NCBI GenBank assembly: GCA_963842575.1
Contig: CAWJGS010000009.1
Span: forward strand, 18,692-82,691
Direction of reading: 5' to 3'
Source: JACDER01 sp963842575
GTDB taxonomy: Bacteria; Actinomycetota; Thermoleophilia; Gaiellales; Gaiellaceae
DNA: 64,000 bases
Of the stretch, positions 18,193 through 26,084 are shown piece after piece. Under the pieces are notes generated by a model. That model was given only the letters and a program-made list of their open reading frames with translations, was not told where the DNA came from and did not search any database. A program made the position numbers and the translations under genes. Numbering within the stretch: the first letter of the stretch is position 1; each line of letters starts with the position of its first letter.

Positions 18193-18726
18193 ATGAGTCG
18201 AATCGGAAGACAGCCCATCGAAGTTCCCGCAGGCGTGAACGTCGCGCTCGCCCCTGGCCGTGTGATGGTCAACGGGCCGCTCGGCGAGCTGACGCAGGTC
18301 GTGCCGCAGCGGATGAAGATCGAGCAGGAGAACGGGACGATCACCGTCTCGCGTCCGACCGAGCGCGGCGAGGATCGCGCGCTGCACGGGCTGACGCGGA
18401 CGCTGATCGCGAACATGATCGAAGGCGTAACCAAGGGCTTCGAGAAGCGGCTGGAGATCCAGGGCGTGGGCTACCGCGCGGCGCTGCGCGGCACCTCGCT
18501 GGATCTCAACGTCGGCTACTCGCACTCGGTCACGAAGGACCCGCCTCCAGGCATCAGCTTCGACGTGCCGACCCCGACCGAGATCATCGTCAAGGGCGCC
18601 GACAAGCAGCAGGTCGGCCAGGTGGCGGCCGAGATCCGCAAGATCCGCCCGCCCGAGCCGTACAAGGGCAAGGGCATCCGTTACCAGGGCGAGTACGTGC
18701 GCCGGAAGGTCGGCAAGAGGGCGTAA
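18193..18726 (+). CDS. rplF: 50S ribosomal protein L6
   Basis: The protein has 177 residues from ATG 18193, 4 bases after the rpsH stop. SRIGRQPIEVPAGV, LEIQGVGYRAALRG, LNVGYSHSV and the C-terminal RKIRPPEPYKGKGIRYQGEYVRRKVGK are diagnostic. L6 lies at the base of the L7/L12 stalk by the sarcin-ricin loop. Confidence 0.98.
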   Translation: MSRIGRQPIEVPAGVNVALAPGRVMVNGPLGELTQVVPQRMKIEQENGTITVSRPTERGEDRALHGLTRTLIANMIEGVTKGFEKRLEIQGVGYRAALRGTSLDLNVGYSHSVTKDPPPGISFDVPTPTEIIVKGADKQQVGQVAAEIRKIRPPEPYKGKGIRYQGEYVRRKVGKRA

Positions 18727-19082
18727 TGGCCACGTTGACCGTCCTCGAAGCCCGCAAGCGCCGCCACCGCCGCGTGCGCAGCAAGATGCACGGCACGGCC
18801 GAGCGGCCGCGGCTGGTCGTCTTTCGCTCGAACAAGGGCATCTCTGCCCAGCTCGTGGACGACGACAGCGGCAAGACCGTCGCGGCAGCCGGCTGGATGC
18901 ACCTCAAGAAGGGGTTCAAGGGGGACAAGACCGAGCAGGCGGCCGAGGTGGGCAAGGTGCTCGCCGCGAACGCGAAGAAGGCCGGCGTCGAGTCGGTCGT
19001 CTTCGACCGTGGCGGCTACCTGTACCACGGACGCGTCAAGGCGCTCGCCGACGGCGCGCGCGAAGGAGGGCTCACGTTTTGA
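18726..19082 (+). CDS. rplR: 50S ribosomal protein L18
   Basis: The protein has 118 residues. RRHRRVRSKMHGTAERPRLVVFRSNKGISAQLVDD and the C-terminal FDRGGYLYHGRVKALADGAREGGLTF match L18, a 5S rRNA-binding protein. It overlaps rplF by one base and rpsE by four. Confidence 0.98.
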   Translation: MATLTVLEARKRRHRRVRSKMHGTAERPRLVVFRSNKGISAQLVDDDSGKTVAAAGWMHLKKGFKGDKTEQAAEVGKVLAANAKKAGVESVVFDRGGYLYHGRVKALADGAREGGLTF

Positions 19083-19696
19083 GTCACACCGAGTACGGAG
19101 ACAGCAGGGAGCTCAAGGAGCGTGTCGTCGAGATCAACCGCGTGGCCAAGGTCGTCAAGGGCGGCCGCCGGTTCTCGTTCACGGCGCTCGTGGTGATCGG
19201 CGACGAGGTCGACCGCGTGGGCGTCGGCTACGGCAAGGCCCGCGAGGTTCCGCTCGCGATCTCCAAGGCCGTCGACGACGCCAAGAAAAACCTCTTCACC
19301 GTCCCGAAGCACGGGACGACGATCACCCACGAGGTGCTCGGCCGCGCCGATGCCGCGCGCGTCCTGCTGCGGCCGGCGAGCGAGGGAACGGGCGTCATTG
19401 CCGGCGGTGGCGTGCGCGCCATCCTCGAGCTGGCGGGCATTCGCGACATCCTGGCCAAGAGCCTCGGCACGACGAACCCGATCAACATGGCGAAGGCGAC
19501 CGTGAACGGCCTGCGCAGCCTCCGCCGCCCCGAGGACGTGGCCAGGATTCGCGGCAAGACCATCGCTGAGGTGTTGCCGTACAAGCGTCCGAAGCCCGCC
19601 GAGGAAGAGACCCCCGCGGAGGAGCCCGCCGTGGAAGCGCCCGCCGCGGAGGAGCCCGCCGTAGAAGAAGCGACTGAGGAGGCGCCCGTCTCGTGA
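19079..19696 (+). CDS. rpsE: 30S ribosomal protein S5 with acidic C-terminal tail
   Basis: The protein has 205 residues from a TTG overlapping the rplR stop. ERVVEINRVAKVVKGGRRFSFTALVVIGD, VGVGYGKAREVPLAI and the GTGVIAGGGVRAILELAGIRDILAKSLG loop are S5. Residues after about 165 are a Glu/Pro/Ala tail with EEPAVEAPAAEEPAVEEA-type repeats. S5 works in decoding fidelity and the mRNA entry channel. Confidence 0.97.
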   Translation: MSHTEYGDSRELKERVVEINRVAKVVKGGRRFSFTALVVIGDEVDRVGVGYGKAREVPLAISKAVDDAKKNLFTVPKHGTTITHEVLGRADAARVLLRPASEGTGVIAGGGVRAILELAGIRDILAKSLGTTNPINMAKATVNGLRSLRRPEDVARIRGKTIAEVLPYKRPKPAEEETPAEEPAVEAPAAEEPAVEEATEEAPVS

Positions 19697-19869
19697 CGGT
19701 GAAGGTCACCCAGACCCGCAGCTCCATCGGCCAGAACCCTCGCAACCGCGGCACGCTGCGCGCGCTCGGGCTCGGCAGAATCGGCAAGACGGCTGAGCAC
19801 AAGGACGGCCCGGAGCTCAAGGGTATGCTCAGGAAGGTCCGCCACCTCGTCCGGGTGGAGGAGACGTAA
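19693..19869 (+). CDS. rpmD: 50S ribosomal protein L30
   Basis: This 58-residue gene lies between rpsE and rplO. GTG 19693 overlaps the rpsE stop. KVTQTRSSIGQNPRNRGTLRALGLGRIGKTAEHKD and MLRKVRHLVRVEE match L30 over its whole length. The stop is directly before the rplO GTG. Confidence 0.96.
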   Translation: MTVKVTQTRSSIGQNPRNRGTLRALGLGRIGKTAEHKDGPELKGMLRKVRHLVRVEET

Positions 19870-20508
19870 GTGCCCGAGAACCTCAACCTTTCCACCCTGA
19901 AGCCGGCCCAGCCCCGCAAGTCGCGCAAGCGCGTCGGCCGTGGCCTGGGCTCGGGCAAGGGCCGCTACTCCGGCCGCGGGATCAAGGGCCAGAAGGCGCG
20001 CTCGGGCTCGAAGAAGATGCGGCCCGGGTTCGAGGGCGGCCAGATGCCGCTCTACATGCGCCTCGGCAAGCAGCGAGGCCCTTACTCGGCCGACGCGATG
20101 CCGATGGGCCCGCACCGGACGCAGACGCAGCCGGTCAACGTCCGCGACCTCGAGCGCTTCGAAGCCGGGACAGATGTCACAGTCGAGCTCCTCGCCGAGA
20201 CGGGTCTGATCAAGAACACGCGCATCGACGTCAAGGTCCTCGGCCAGGGTGACCTGACCAAGAAGTTGACCGTGACCGCGCACCGCTTCTCTGCGACCGC
20301 GCGCGAGAAGATCGAGGGCGCGGGAGGGACGGTCGTGGCGCTGCGCGAGGACGTCAAGAAGAAGACCAAGAAGTCGCGCACGCGGAAGCCCGCGAAGCCC
20401 GGAGCCGAAGCCGAGCCCGAGGCCGAAGCGGCTGCCGAGCCCGAGGTCGAAGCGGCCGCGGAGCCCGAAGAGACCACAGGCGAGACCGGCCCCGAGACGG
20501 AGGAATAG
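19870..20508 (+). CDS. rplO: 50S ribosomal protein L15 with acidic C-terminal tail
   Basis: The protein has 212 residues from GTG 19870. LSTLKPAQPRKSRKRVGRGLGSGKGRYSGRGIKGQKARSG and GFEGGQMPLYMRLGKQRG are the L15 N-terminal signature. The core ends near residue 155 (EGAGGTVVALRED). A basic stretch and then about 45 Glu/Ala-rich residues follow. L15 helps assemble the large subunit. The stop abuts the secY ATG. Confidence 0.97.
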   Translation: MPENLNLSTLKPAQPRKSRKRVGRGLGSGKGRYSGRGIKGQKARSGSKKMRPGFEGGQMPLYMRLGKQRGPYSADAMPMGPHRTQTQPVNVRDLERFEAGTDVTVELLAETGLIKNTRIDVKVLGQGDLTKKLTVTAHRFSATAREKIEGAGGTVVALREDVKKKTKKSRTRKPAKPGAEAEPEAEAAAEPEVEAAAEPEETTGETGPETEE

Positions 20509-21762
20509 ATGTTCTCCTGGCTCGCCAACGCCTGGCGCGTCCCCGAGCTCCGCCGCCGCGTTCTCTTCACGGCGCTGATCCTCGCGCTGTACCGCCTCGG
20601 CTCCTGGATGCCGGCCCCCGGCGTCAACTCCGACCAGATCAAGTCGTACTTCAACGGGCAGGGAGGGACGATCCTCAACCTGCTCAACGTGTTCTCGGGC
20701 GGCGCTCTCTCGCACTTCGCGATCTTCGCGCTCGGGATCATGCCCTACGTCACCGCCTCGATCATCCTGCAGCTTCTGACCGTGGTCGTCCCGAGGCTGG
20801 AGCAGCTGCAGAAGGAGGGCGAGGCCGGAACGGCCAAGATCAACCAGTACACGCGCTACCTGACCGTCGCGCTTGCCGCCGGCCAGTCAGCGGGGTACGC
20901 ATACCTGTTCCAGCGGCAGGGCATCCTCGACGCGAACGCCGGCCGCTTCGTCCTGATCGTGGTCACGCTGACCGCCGGGACGACGCTCCTCATGTACATG
21001 GGCGAGCTGATCACCAAGCGCGGCATCGGCAACGGGATCTCGCTCCTTATCTTCGCGTCGATTCTGGTCAGTGCGCCCGCCGGTGTCGTCGCCTGGGTCA
21101 ACGGCGGCCCGACCGAGAAGCTCTTCTTCCCGATCATCGCGATCGCGATCATCGTCGCCGTCGTCTTCGTGCAGGAAGGCCAGCGGCGCATCCCGATCCA
21201 GTACGCGAAACGCGTGGTCGGCCGGCGCCAGGTGGCGGGCGGCTCGACCTACCTGCCGCTGCGAGTCAACATGGCGGGCGTCATCCCGGTCATCTTCGCC
21301 GCGGCCGTGATGGCCTTCTTCCCGACGCTCGGACAGTTCGTCCCCTCGACGCAGAGCTTCGTGAACAAGTACTTCCAGGCGTCGAGCCTGACCTACCTGC
21401 TCTTAGAGGGGGTCCTGATCGTCGTCTTCACCTACTTCTACACGGCGGTCCAGTTCAACCCGGTGGACCAGGCGGACAACCTGCGCAAGCACGGCGGGTA
21501 CATCCCGGGCATCAGACCTGGCCCGCCGACTGCGACCTATCTCGACCGCGTGTTGACGCGCTTGACGCTGCCCGGCTCCCTGTACCTGGCCATCATCGCG
21601 ATCGCGCCGAGCATCTTCATCCGCTACGGCGGCTTCTCGCAGGCGAACTCCCGCGCGCTTGGAGGCACCTCCGTGCTCATCGTCGTCGGCGTGGCGCTGG
21701 ACACGATGCGCCAGATGGAGTCGCAGATGATGATGCGCCACTACGAAGGCTTCCTGCGGTAG
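20509..21762 (+). CDS. secY: Preprotein translocase subunit SecY
   Basis: The protein has 417 residues and about ten hydrophobic helices, the SecYEG channel core. RRRVLFTALILALYRLGSWMPAPGV (TM1), FSGGALSHFAIFALGIMPYVTASIILQLL (plug and TM2), and the cytoplasmic loop RRIPIQYAKRVVGRRQVAGGSTYLPLRVNMAGVIPVIFA are characteristic. YIPGIRPGPPTATYLDRVLTRLTLPGSLYLA covers the late loops. It exports precursor proteins with SecA, including the signal-peptide proteins in this window. Confidence 0.98.
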   Translation: MFSWLANAWRVPELRRRVLFTALILALYRLGSWMPAPGVNSDQIKSYFNGQGGTILNLLNVFSGGALSHFAIFALGIMPYVTASIILQLLTVVVPRLEQLQKEGEAGTAKINQYTRYLTVALAAGQSAGYAYLFQRQGILDANAGRFVLIVVTLTAGTTLLMYMGELITKRGIGNGISLLIFASILVSAPAGVVAWVNGGPTEKLFFPIIAIAIIVAVVFVQEGQRRIPIQYAKRVVGRRQVAGGSTYLPLRVNMAGVIPVIFAAAVMAFFPTLGQFVPSTQSFVNKYFQASSLTYLLLEGVLIVVFTYFYTAVQFNPVDQADNLRKHGGYIPGIRPGPPTATYLDRVLTRLTLPGSLYLAIIAIAPSIFIRYGGFSQANSRALGGTSVLIVVGVALDTMRQMESQMMMRHYEGFLR

Positions 21763-21775
21763 TGGTGCGCTCAAA

Positions 21776-22354
21776 ATGAACATCTTGGTCCTGGGCCCTC
21801 AGGGGTCCGGCAAGGGCACGCAGGCGCGGCGGATCTCGGCGAGCTACGGACTTCCGCACATCGCCACCGGCGACATGCTCCGGGAGGCCATGGCGGCGGG
21901 GACGGAGCTCGGCCGGCGCGTGAAACCGATCTACGACGCGGGGGAGCTGGTCCCCGACGACCTGATGATCGACCTCATCCGCGAGCGGATCGAGCAGGAC
22001 GACGTCGAGGACGGCTTCGTTCTCGACGGGTTCCCGCGCACGATGGCGCAGGCGGAGGCGCTCGACGACATGCTGCGCGAGATCGAACGGCCGATCACGG
22101 TCGTGCTGCAGCTCGATGTCCCCGTGGACGTGTGCGTCGAGCGGCTGTCCAAGCGCGCGCGGGAGGAGGGCCGCCTCGACGACACTCCCGAAGCGATCCG
22201 CACCCGGCTCGCGCTGTACCGCCGGGAGACCGAACCGGTCATCGAGCACCACCGCGCGCAGGGCAACCTCGTCGTCATCCACGGCGACCGGCCCGTCGAC
22301 GAGGTCTTCAGCGAGATCCAGGATGCGCTCGAGCAGGCGGCGGTGCGGCAATGA
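21776..22354 (+). CDS. adk: Adenylate kinase
   Basis: The protein has 192 residues. P-loop GPQGSGKGTQARRIS, AMP-binding TGDMLREAM and DGFPRTMAQAEALD are visible, with LSKRAREEGRLDDTPEAIRTRL after them. It catalyses ATP + AMP to 2 ADP in the cytoplasm. The lid is the short form without a zinc site, as in many actinobacteria. Placement between secY and map is the conserved order. Confidence 0.97.
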   Translation: MNILVLGPQGSGKGTQARRISASYGLPHIATGDMLREAMAAGTELGRRVKPIYDAGELVPDDLMIDLIRERIEQDDVEDGFVLDGFPRTMAQAEALDDMLREIERPITVVLQLDVPVDVCVERLSKRAREEGRLDDTPEAIRTRLALYRRETEPVIEHHRAQGNLVVIHGDRPVDEVFSEIQDALEQAAVRQ

Positions 22355-23124
22355 TCATCAGAAAGAGCCCGGCCGAGATCGACCAGATGGCCGAGGCCGG
22401 CCAGGTCGTCGCCGACGTGATCGCTCTTCTGGCCGAGAGCATGCATCCGGGGGTCACCACCGCGGAGCTCGACGCGATCGCCGAGGAGCACATCCGCTCG
22501 CGTGGCGGCGTCCCGACCTTCAAGGGGTACCGGGGATATCCCGCGTCGATCTGCGTCTCGCCGAACTCGATGGTCGTGCACGGGATCCCGGGCGAGTACA
22601 CCCTCGCGGCCGGCGACGTGGTCTCTGTCGACGTCGGCGTGACGCTGGGCGGCTTCGTCGCCGACTCTGCGTGGACGTTCGCGGTCGGGGAGATCACGCC
22701 CGAGGCCGAGCAGCTCCTGCAGGCCGGCCGCGCGGCGCTGGATGCGGGCATCGAGCAGGCGCGGGCAGGCAACCGCGTCGGGGACATCTCGGCGGCCGTG
22801 CAGGGCTCCGCCGAGGGCGCGGGCTATGCCGTCATCCGCAGCCTCGTCGGCCACGGCGTCGGACGCTCGATGCACGAGGAGCCGCAGATCCCCAACTATG
22901 GTGAGCCGGGCCGCGGCCCGAGGCTCGAGACGGGCATGACCCTGGCGATCGAGCCCATGATCAGCGTCGGCTCGGACGAGATCTACGTGCACGAAGACCA
23001 CTGGTCGATATCGACCTCGGACGACTCGCTCGCGGCCCATTTCGAGCACACGGTGGCGGTCACTGACGACGCTCCGCGCATCCTCACCGCGCCGGCTGAG
23101 GTTGGGGCCGGTTTGCTACCATGA
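22351..23124 (+). CDS. map: Methionine aminopeptidase, type I
   Basis: The protein has 257 residues from ATG 22351, overlapping the adk stop by four bases. Metal ligands are visible: Asp in VSVDVGVTLGGFVADS, His in GHGVGRSMHEEP, Glu in LAIEPM and Glu in AHFEHTVAV. SPNSMVVHGIPG is the substrate-loop His. It removes N-terminal Met from nascent proteins. The last codons overlap a promoter-like sequence for infA. Confidence 0.97.
   Translation: MIIRKSPAEIDQMAEAGQVVADVIALLAESMHPGVTTAELDAIAEEHIRSRGGVPTFKGYRGYPASICVSPNSMVVHGIPGEYTLAAGDVVSVDVGVTLGGFVADSAWTFAVGEITPEAEQLLQAGRAALDAGIEQARAGNRVGDISAAVQGSAEGAGYAVIRSLVGHGVGRSMHEEPQIPNYGEPGRGPRLETGMTLAIEPMISVGSDEIYVHEDHWSISTSDDSLAAHFEHTVAVTDDAPRILTAPAEVGAGLLP
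23108..23122 (+). promoter_or_regulatory. Candidate extended -10 promoter before infA
   Basis: CCGGTTTGCTACCAT at 23108-23122 matches the box before rpsL in 14 of 15 positions, with TACCAT as the -10. A convincing -35 is missing, as is common with extended -10 promoters. It would start transcription about 110 bases before infA, within the last codons of map. Confidence 0.45.
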
Positions 23125-23157
23125 ACTTCGCGCGGCGCGAGCCGTGCTGCGCTGTGT

Positions 23158-23208
23158 GGTCGACGTTGTTGACTTCTCTGTCGTTCGACCGCGCTCGAAG
23201 GGGCGCGG
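23158..23208 (+). promoter_or_regulatory. Two leader hairpins upstream of infA
   Basis: GGTCGA (23158-23163) pairs with TCGACC (23185-23190), and CCGCGC (23189-23194) pairs with GCGCGG (23203-23208). The two stems share CC and so may be mutually exclusive. They lie in the map-infA spacer, before the Shine-Dalgarno at 23225-23231. A control role is inferred only. Confidence 0.4.
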
Positions 23209-23238
23209 TTCCCATGAAGCCGTGAAGGAGGCAGGTAA

Positions 23239-23460
23239 GTAGCCAAAGAGGAGAAGATCGAACTAGAGGGAGAGATCGTCGAGGCGCTGCCCAGCACCAT
23301 GTTTCGGGTGCAGATCGACCAGGGAAGCCACGACGTCCTCGCCACGATCTCCGGGAAGATGCGCAAGAACTACATCCGCATCCTGCCGGGCGATCGGGTC
23401 AAGGTCGAGCTTTCCCCCTACGACTTGTCCAGAGGGCGAATCACTTACCGATACCGATGA
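23239..23460 (+). CDS. infA: Translation initiation factor IF-1, GTA start as sequenced
   Basis: The protein has 73 residues, the normal IF-1 length: AKEEKIELEGEIVEALPSTMFRV, ISGKMRKNYIRILPGDRVKVELSPYDLSRGRITYRYR. IF-1 blocks the A site during initiation and works with IF-2 and IF-3. The codon in the start position is GTA (23239-23241). It is 7 bases after an ideal AAGGAGG Shine-Dalgarno (23225-23231), with an in-frame TAA immediately upstream and no ATG, GTG or TTG until 20 codons further in. So either GTA is used or one or two bases are wrong. Confidence 0.93.
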   Translation, partial: VAKEEKIELEGEIVEALPSTMFRVQIDQGSHDVLATISGKMRKNYIRILPGDRVKVELSPYDLSRGRITYRYR

Positions 23461-23570
23461 AGGTCCGAGCATCCGTAAAGCCAATCTGTGAGCGCTGCCG
23501 CGTGATCAAGCGGCACGGCCGCGTCATGGTCATCTGCACCAACCCGCGACACAAGCAAAGGCAGGGGTAG
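23457..23570 (+). CDS. rpmJ: 50S ribosomal protein L36, zinc-binding form
   Basis: The protein has 37 residues. MKVRASVKPICERCRVIKRHGRVMVICTNPRHKQRQG carries the Cys-x2-Cys...Cys...His ligands of the C+ form of L36. ATG 23457 overlaps the infA stop by four bases; rpsM follows after 4 bases. Confidence 0.96.
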   Translation: MKVRASVKPICERCRVIKRHGRVMVICTNPRHKQRQG

Positions 23571-23574
23571 ACGC

Positions 23575-23952
23575 GTGGCCCGTATCGCCGGAGTCAACCT
23601 CCCGAACAACAAGCGGCTCGAGGTCGGGCTGACGTACATCTACGGAATCGGCCCTTCGACCGCGCGCGCGATCATCGCTGCGCTCGGGATGTCCTCGGAC
23701 GAGAAGGTGCGGGACCTGACCGACGACGAGGTCACGGCGCTTCGCAACTACATCGACTCGAACCTGCAGGTCGAGGGTGACCTGCGCCGCGAGCGCTCGC
23801 AGGCGATCAAGCGCCTCGGCGAGATCGGCGCGTACCGCGGCATCCGCCATCGCCGCGCGCTGCCGGTGAACGGCCAGCGCACCAAGACGAACGGGCGCAC
23901 GCGCAAGGGCCCGAAGAAGACCGTCGGCCGCGGAAAGAAGGCGAAGACCTAA
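23575..23952 (+). CDS. rpsM: 30S ribosomal protein S13
   Basis: The protein has 125 residues from GTG 23575. ARIAGVNLPNNKRLEVGLTYIYGIGPSTARAI, RRERSQAIKRLGEIGAYRGIRHRRALPVNGQRTKTNGRTRKGPKKTV is S13 through to the basic tail that contacts tRNA. It directly abuts rpsK. Confidence 0.98.
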   Translation: MARIAGVNLPNNKRLEVGLTYIYGIGPSTARAIIAALGMSSDEKVRDLTDDEVTALRNYIDSNLQVEGDLRRERSQAIKRLGEIGAYRGIRHRRALPVNGQRTKTNGRTRKGPKKTVGRGKKAKT

Positions 23953-24357
23953 GTGGCTCCTCCTCGACGACAGGCCGCCCGCGGGCGGACCCGCCGCCGC
24001 GTCCGCAAGAACATCGCCATCGGGCAGGCGCACATCAAGACGTCGTTCAACAACACGATCGTCACGCTCACCGATCCGGAGGGCAACGTGATCGTCTGGG
24101 AGTCCGCCGGCTCGGCAGGGTTCAAGGGCTCGCGCAAGTCGACGCCGTTCGCCGCCCAGGTGACGGCCGACTCATGCGCGCGCAAGGGGATGGAGCACGG
24201 CTTGCAGAAGGTCGAGGTCTTCGTGAAAGGCCCCGGCTCGGGACGCGAGACGGCGATCCGCTCGCTCCAGGCCGCCGGGCTCGAGATCCTCGGCGTGCGC
24301 GACGTGACGCCGCAGGCCCACAACGGAGTCCGTCTCCGGAAGAGGCGCCGCGTCTGA
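23953..24357 (+). CDS. rpsK: 30S ribosomal protein S11
   Basis: The protein has 134 residues from GTG 23953. NIAIGQAHIKTSFNNTIVTLTDPEGNVIVWESAGSAGFKGSRKSTPFAAQ and the C-terminal DVTPQAHNGVRLRKRRRV are canonical S11, part of the platform near the mRNA exit. The stop overlaps the rpsD ATG. Confidence 0.98.
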   Translation: MAPPRRQAARGRTRRRVRKNIAIGQAHIKTSFNNTIVTLTDPEGNVIVWESAGSAGFKGSRKSTPFAAQVTADSCARKGMEHGLQKVEVFVKGPGSGRETAIRSLQAAGLEILGVRDVTPQAHNGVRLRKRRRV

Positions 24358-24977
24358 TGGCCCGCGACCGCTCCCCCAAGTGCAAGCAGTGCCGCCGCGA
24401 GGGCATGAAGCTCTTTCTCAAGGGCGAGCGCTGCCTGACCGAGAAGTGCGCGATCGAGCGCCGCAGCTATCCGCCGGGCGAGCACGGCCGCGGTCGGATC
24501 AAGCAGTCGGAGTACCTCCTCCAGCTGCGCGAGAAGCAGAAGGCGCGCCGCTATTACGGGCTGCTCGAGAAGCAGTTCCGCACGTACTACGAGAAGGCGG
24601 CGAAGGGCTCAGGCATCACGGGCGAGGACCTGCTGCGCATGCTCGAGACGCGCCTCGACAACGTCGTCTACCGGCTGGGCTTCGCGGCCTCGCGCGCGCA
24701 GGCGCGCCAGCTCGTGCGCCACGGGCACTTCCACGTGAACGGGCGCCGCGTCAACATCCCCAGCTACCGCGTCAAGCCCGGCGACATCGTGACGATGACC
24801 CCCGGCAGCTCCGCCGAGCAGGTCATCCGTGACGCGACCGATCTCACCGCATCTGTGGCCCCGTGGCTCCAGGCCGACCACGACGGGTTGACCGGAAAGA
24901 TCCTCAAGTGGCCTGAGCGAGAAGAGATCGACACTCCGGTACAGGAGTCGTTGATCGTCGAGCTCTACTCCAAGTAA
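24357..24977 (+). CDS. rpsD: 30S ribosomal protein S4, zinc-binding
   Basis: The protein has 206 residues from ATG 24357. The N-terminus carries four cysteines (CKQCRREGMKLFLKGERC, then EKC), the zinc-binding C+ version. An S4 RNA-binding domain follows (RLDNVVYRLGFAASRAQARQLVRHGHFHVNGRRVNIPSY). S4 initiates 30S assembly and represses the alpha operon in E. coli. Confidence 0.98.
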   Translation: MARDRSPKCKQCRREGMKLFLKGERCLTEKCAIERRSYPPGEHGRGRIKQSEYLLQLREKQKARRYYGLLEKQFRTYYEKAAKGSGITGEDLLRMLETRLDNVVYRLGFAASRAQARQLVRHGHFHVNGRRVNIPSYRVKPGDIVTMTPGSSAEQVIRDATDLTASVAPWLQADHDGLTGKILKWPEREEIDTPVQESLIVELYSK

Positions 24978-25017
24978 CTCGCAGGGGCGAACGCCCCACC
25001 GACTGGAAAGGGAACGT

Positions 25018-25983
25018 ATGGCAACTCGGACCATGAGCCCCACGGAACTGCAGACGAGGATCGTCCACGAGGAGGTCGACGACCTCCGCGGAGTCTTCGT
25101 CATCGAGCCGCTCGACCGCGGCTTCGGCTACACGTTCGGTAATTCGCTGCGCCGCGTGCTGCTCTCCTCGCTCGAGGGGGCGGCGGTGACCTCGGTGAAG
25201 ATCGAGGGCGTCGCGCACGAGTTCACGACGCTTCCGGGCGTCCAGGAGGACGTGACCGACATCATCCTCAACCTCAAGAACCTGATCTGCACCCTGCACG
25301 GCGAGGCGCCCGAGATCGAGGTCTACCTCTCGAAGAAGGGCCCCGGCACCGTGACGGCCGCCGACATCGAGGCGCCGGCCGACCTCGAGATTCTCAACCC
25401 GAACCTCGAGATCGCCCACCTCTCCGGCAAGGGCAAGTTCGAGATCGTGCTGACGATCGGCCGCGGCCGGGGGTACATGCCCGCCGAGCTGAACCGCGGC
25501 GAGCAGCACACGATCGGCGTCATTCCGGTCGACTCGATCTTCTCGCCCGTCCGCCGGGTCGCCTACGAGGTCGAGGCAGCCCGCGTCGGGCAGCGCACCG
25601 ACTACGACAAGCTCCGCCTCGACATCACGACCGACGGCTCGGTCAACCCGAAGGACGCGGTCGCCGCGGCGGCCGAGATCCTCATCCGCCAGCTCGCGAT
25701 CTTCACCGACCTGGAGAAGATCGAGGGCTTCGGCGAGGCCGCTCAGGAGGTCGCAGAAGCGCCGGCGACGCACGCGATGGAGAACTTCCCCATCGAGGAG
25801 CTCGAGCTCGGCGTCCGCTCCTACAACTGCCTGAAGCGCGTCGGGATCGAGACGATCGGCGAGCTCGTGTCAAAGAGCGAGAACGAGCTGGCGGCGATCC
25901 CCAACTTCGGTCGCAAGTCGATCGAGGAAGTGAAGGAGACGCTCGCCACGCACGGCCTGAACCTCCGGGGAGACGAGGGATAG
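25018..25983 (+). CDS. rpoA: RNA polymerase alpha subunit
   Basis: The protein has 321 residues. The N-terminal dimerisation domain has FVIEPLDRGFGYTFGNSLRRVLLSSLEGAAVTSVKI. The C-terminal domain, after a short linker (about residues 235-250), has IEELELGVRSYNCLKRVGIETIGELVSKSENELAAIPNFGRKSIEEVKETLA with the DNA-contacting residues. AAGGGAACG precedes the ATG. Length and order match actinobacterial rpoA. Confidence 0.98.
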   Translation: MATRTMSPTELQTRIVHEEVDDLRGVFVIEPLDRGFGYTFGNSLRRVLLSSLEGAAVTSVKIEGVAHEFTTLPGVQEDVTDIILNLKNLICTLHGEAPEIEVYLSKKGPGTVTAADIEAPADLEILNPNLEIAHLSGKGKFEIVLTIGRGRGYMPAELNRGEQHTIGVIPVDSIFSPVRRVAYEVEAARVGQRTDYDKLRLDITTDGSVNPKDAVAAAAEILIRQLAIFTDLEKIEGFGEAAQEVAEAPATHAMENFPIEELELGVRSYNCLKRVGIETIGELVSKSENELAAIPNFGRKSIEEVKETLATHGLNLRGDEG

Positions 25984-25987
25984 TTGA

Positions 25988-26066
25988 TGGCGGCCCCCTC
26001 CCGCCTGTCTCGCACGCGCCAGGGCGCTGCATCGCGCTCGCGGCTCGCGCGCGCGCACGATCCAGT
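25988..26066. repeat. Second copy of the ribosomal-operon spacer element
   Basis: The rpoA-rplQ spacer contains TCTCGCACGCGCCAGGGCGC followed by TGCATCGC and a GGCTCGCG...GCACGATC right end. These resemble the outer parts of the rpsQ-rplN spacer, without the central CGTAGCC hairpin. It is alternating GC-rich and can fold on itself. Either a dispersed repeat or an RNA-processing structure is possible. Confidence 0.55.
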
Positions 26067-26084
26067 CGAGAGGTGACCGCTGAC

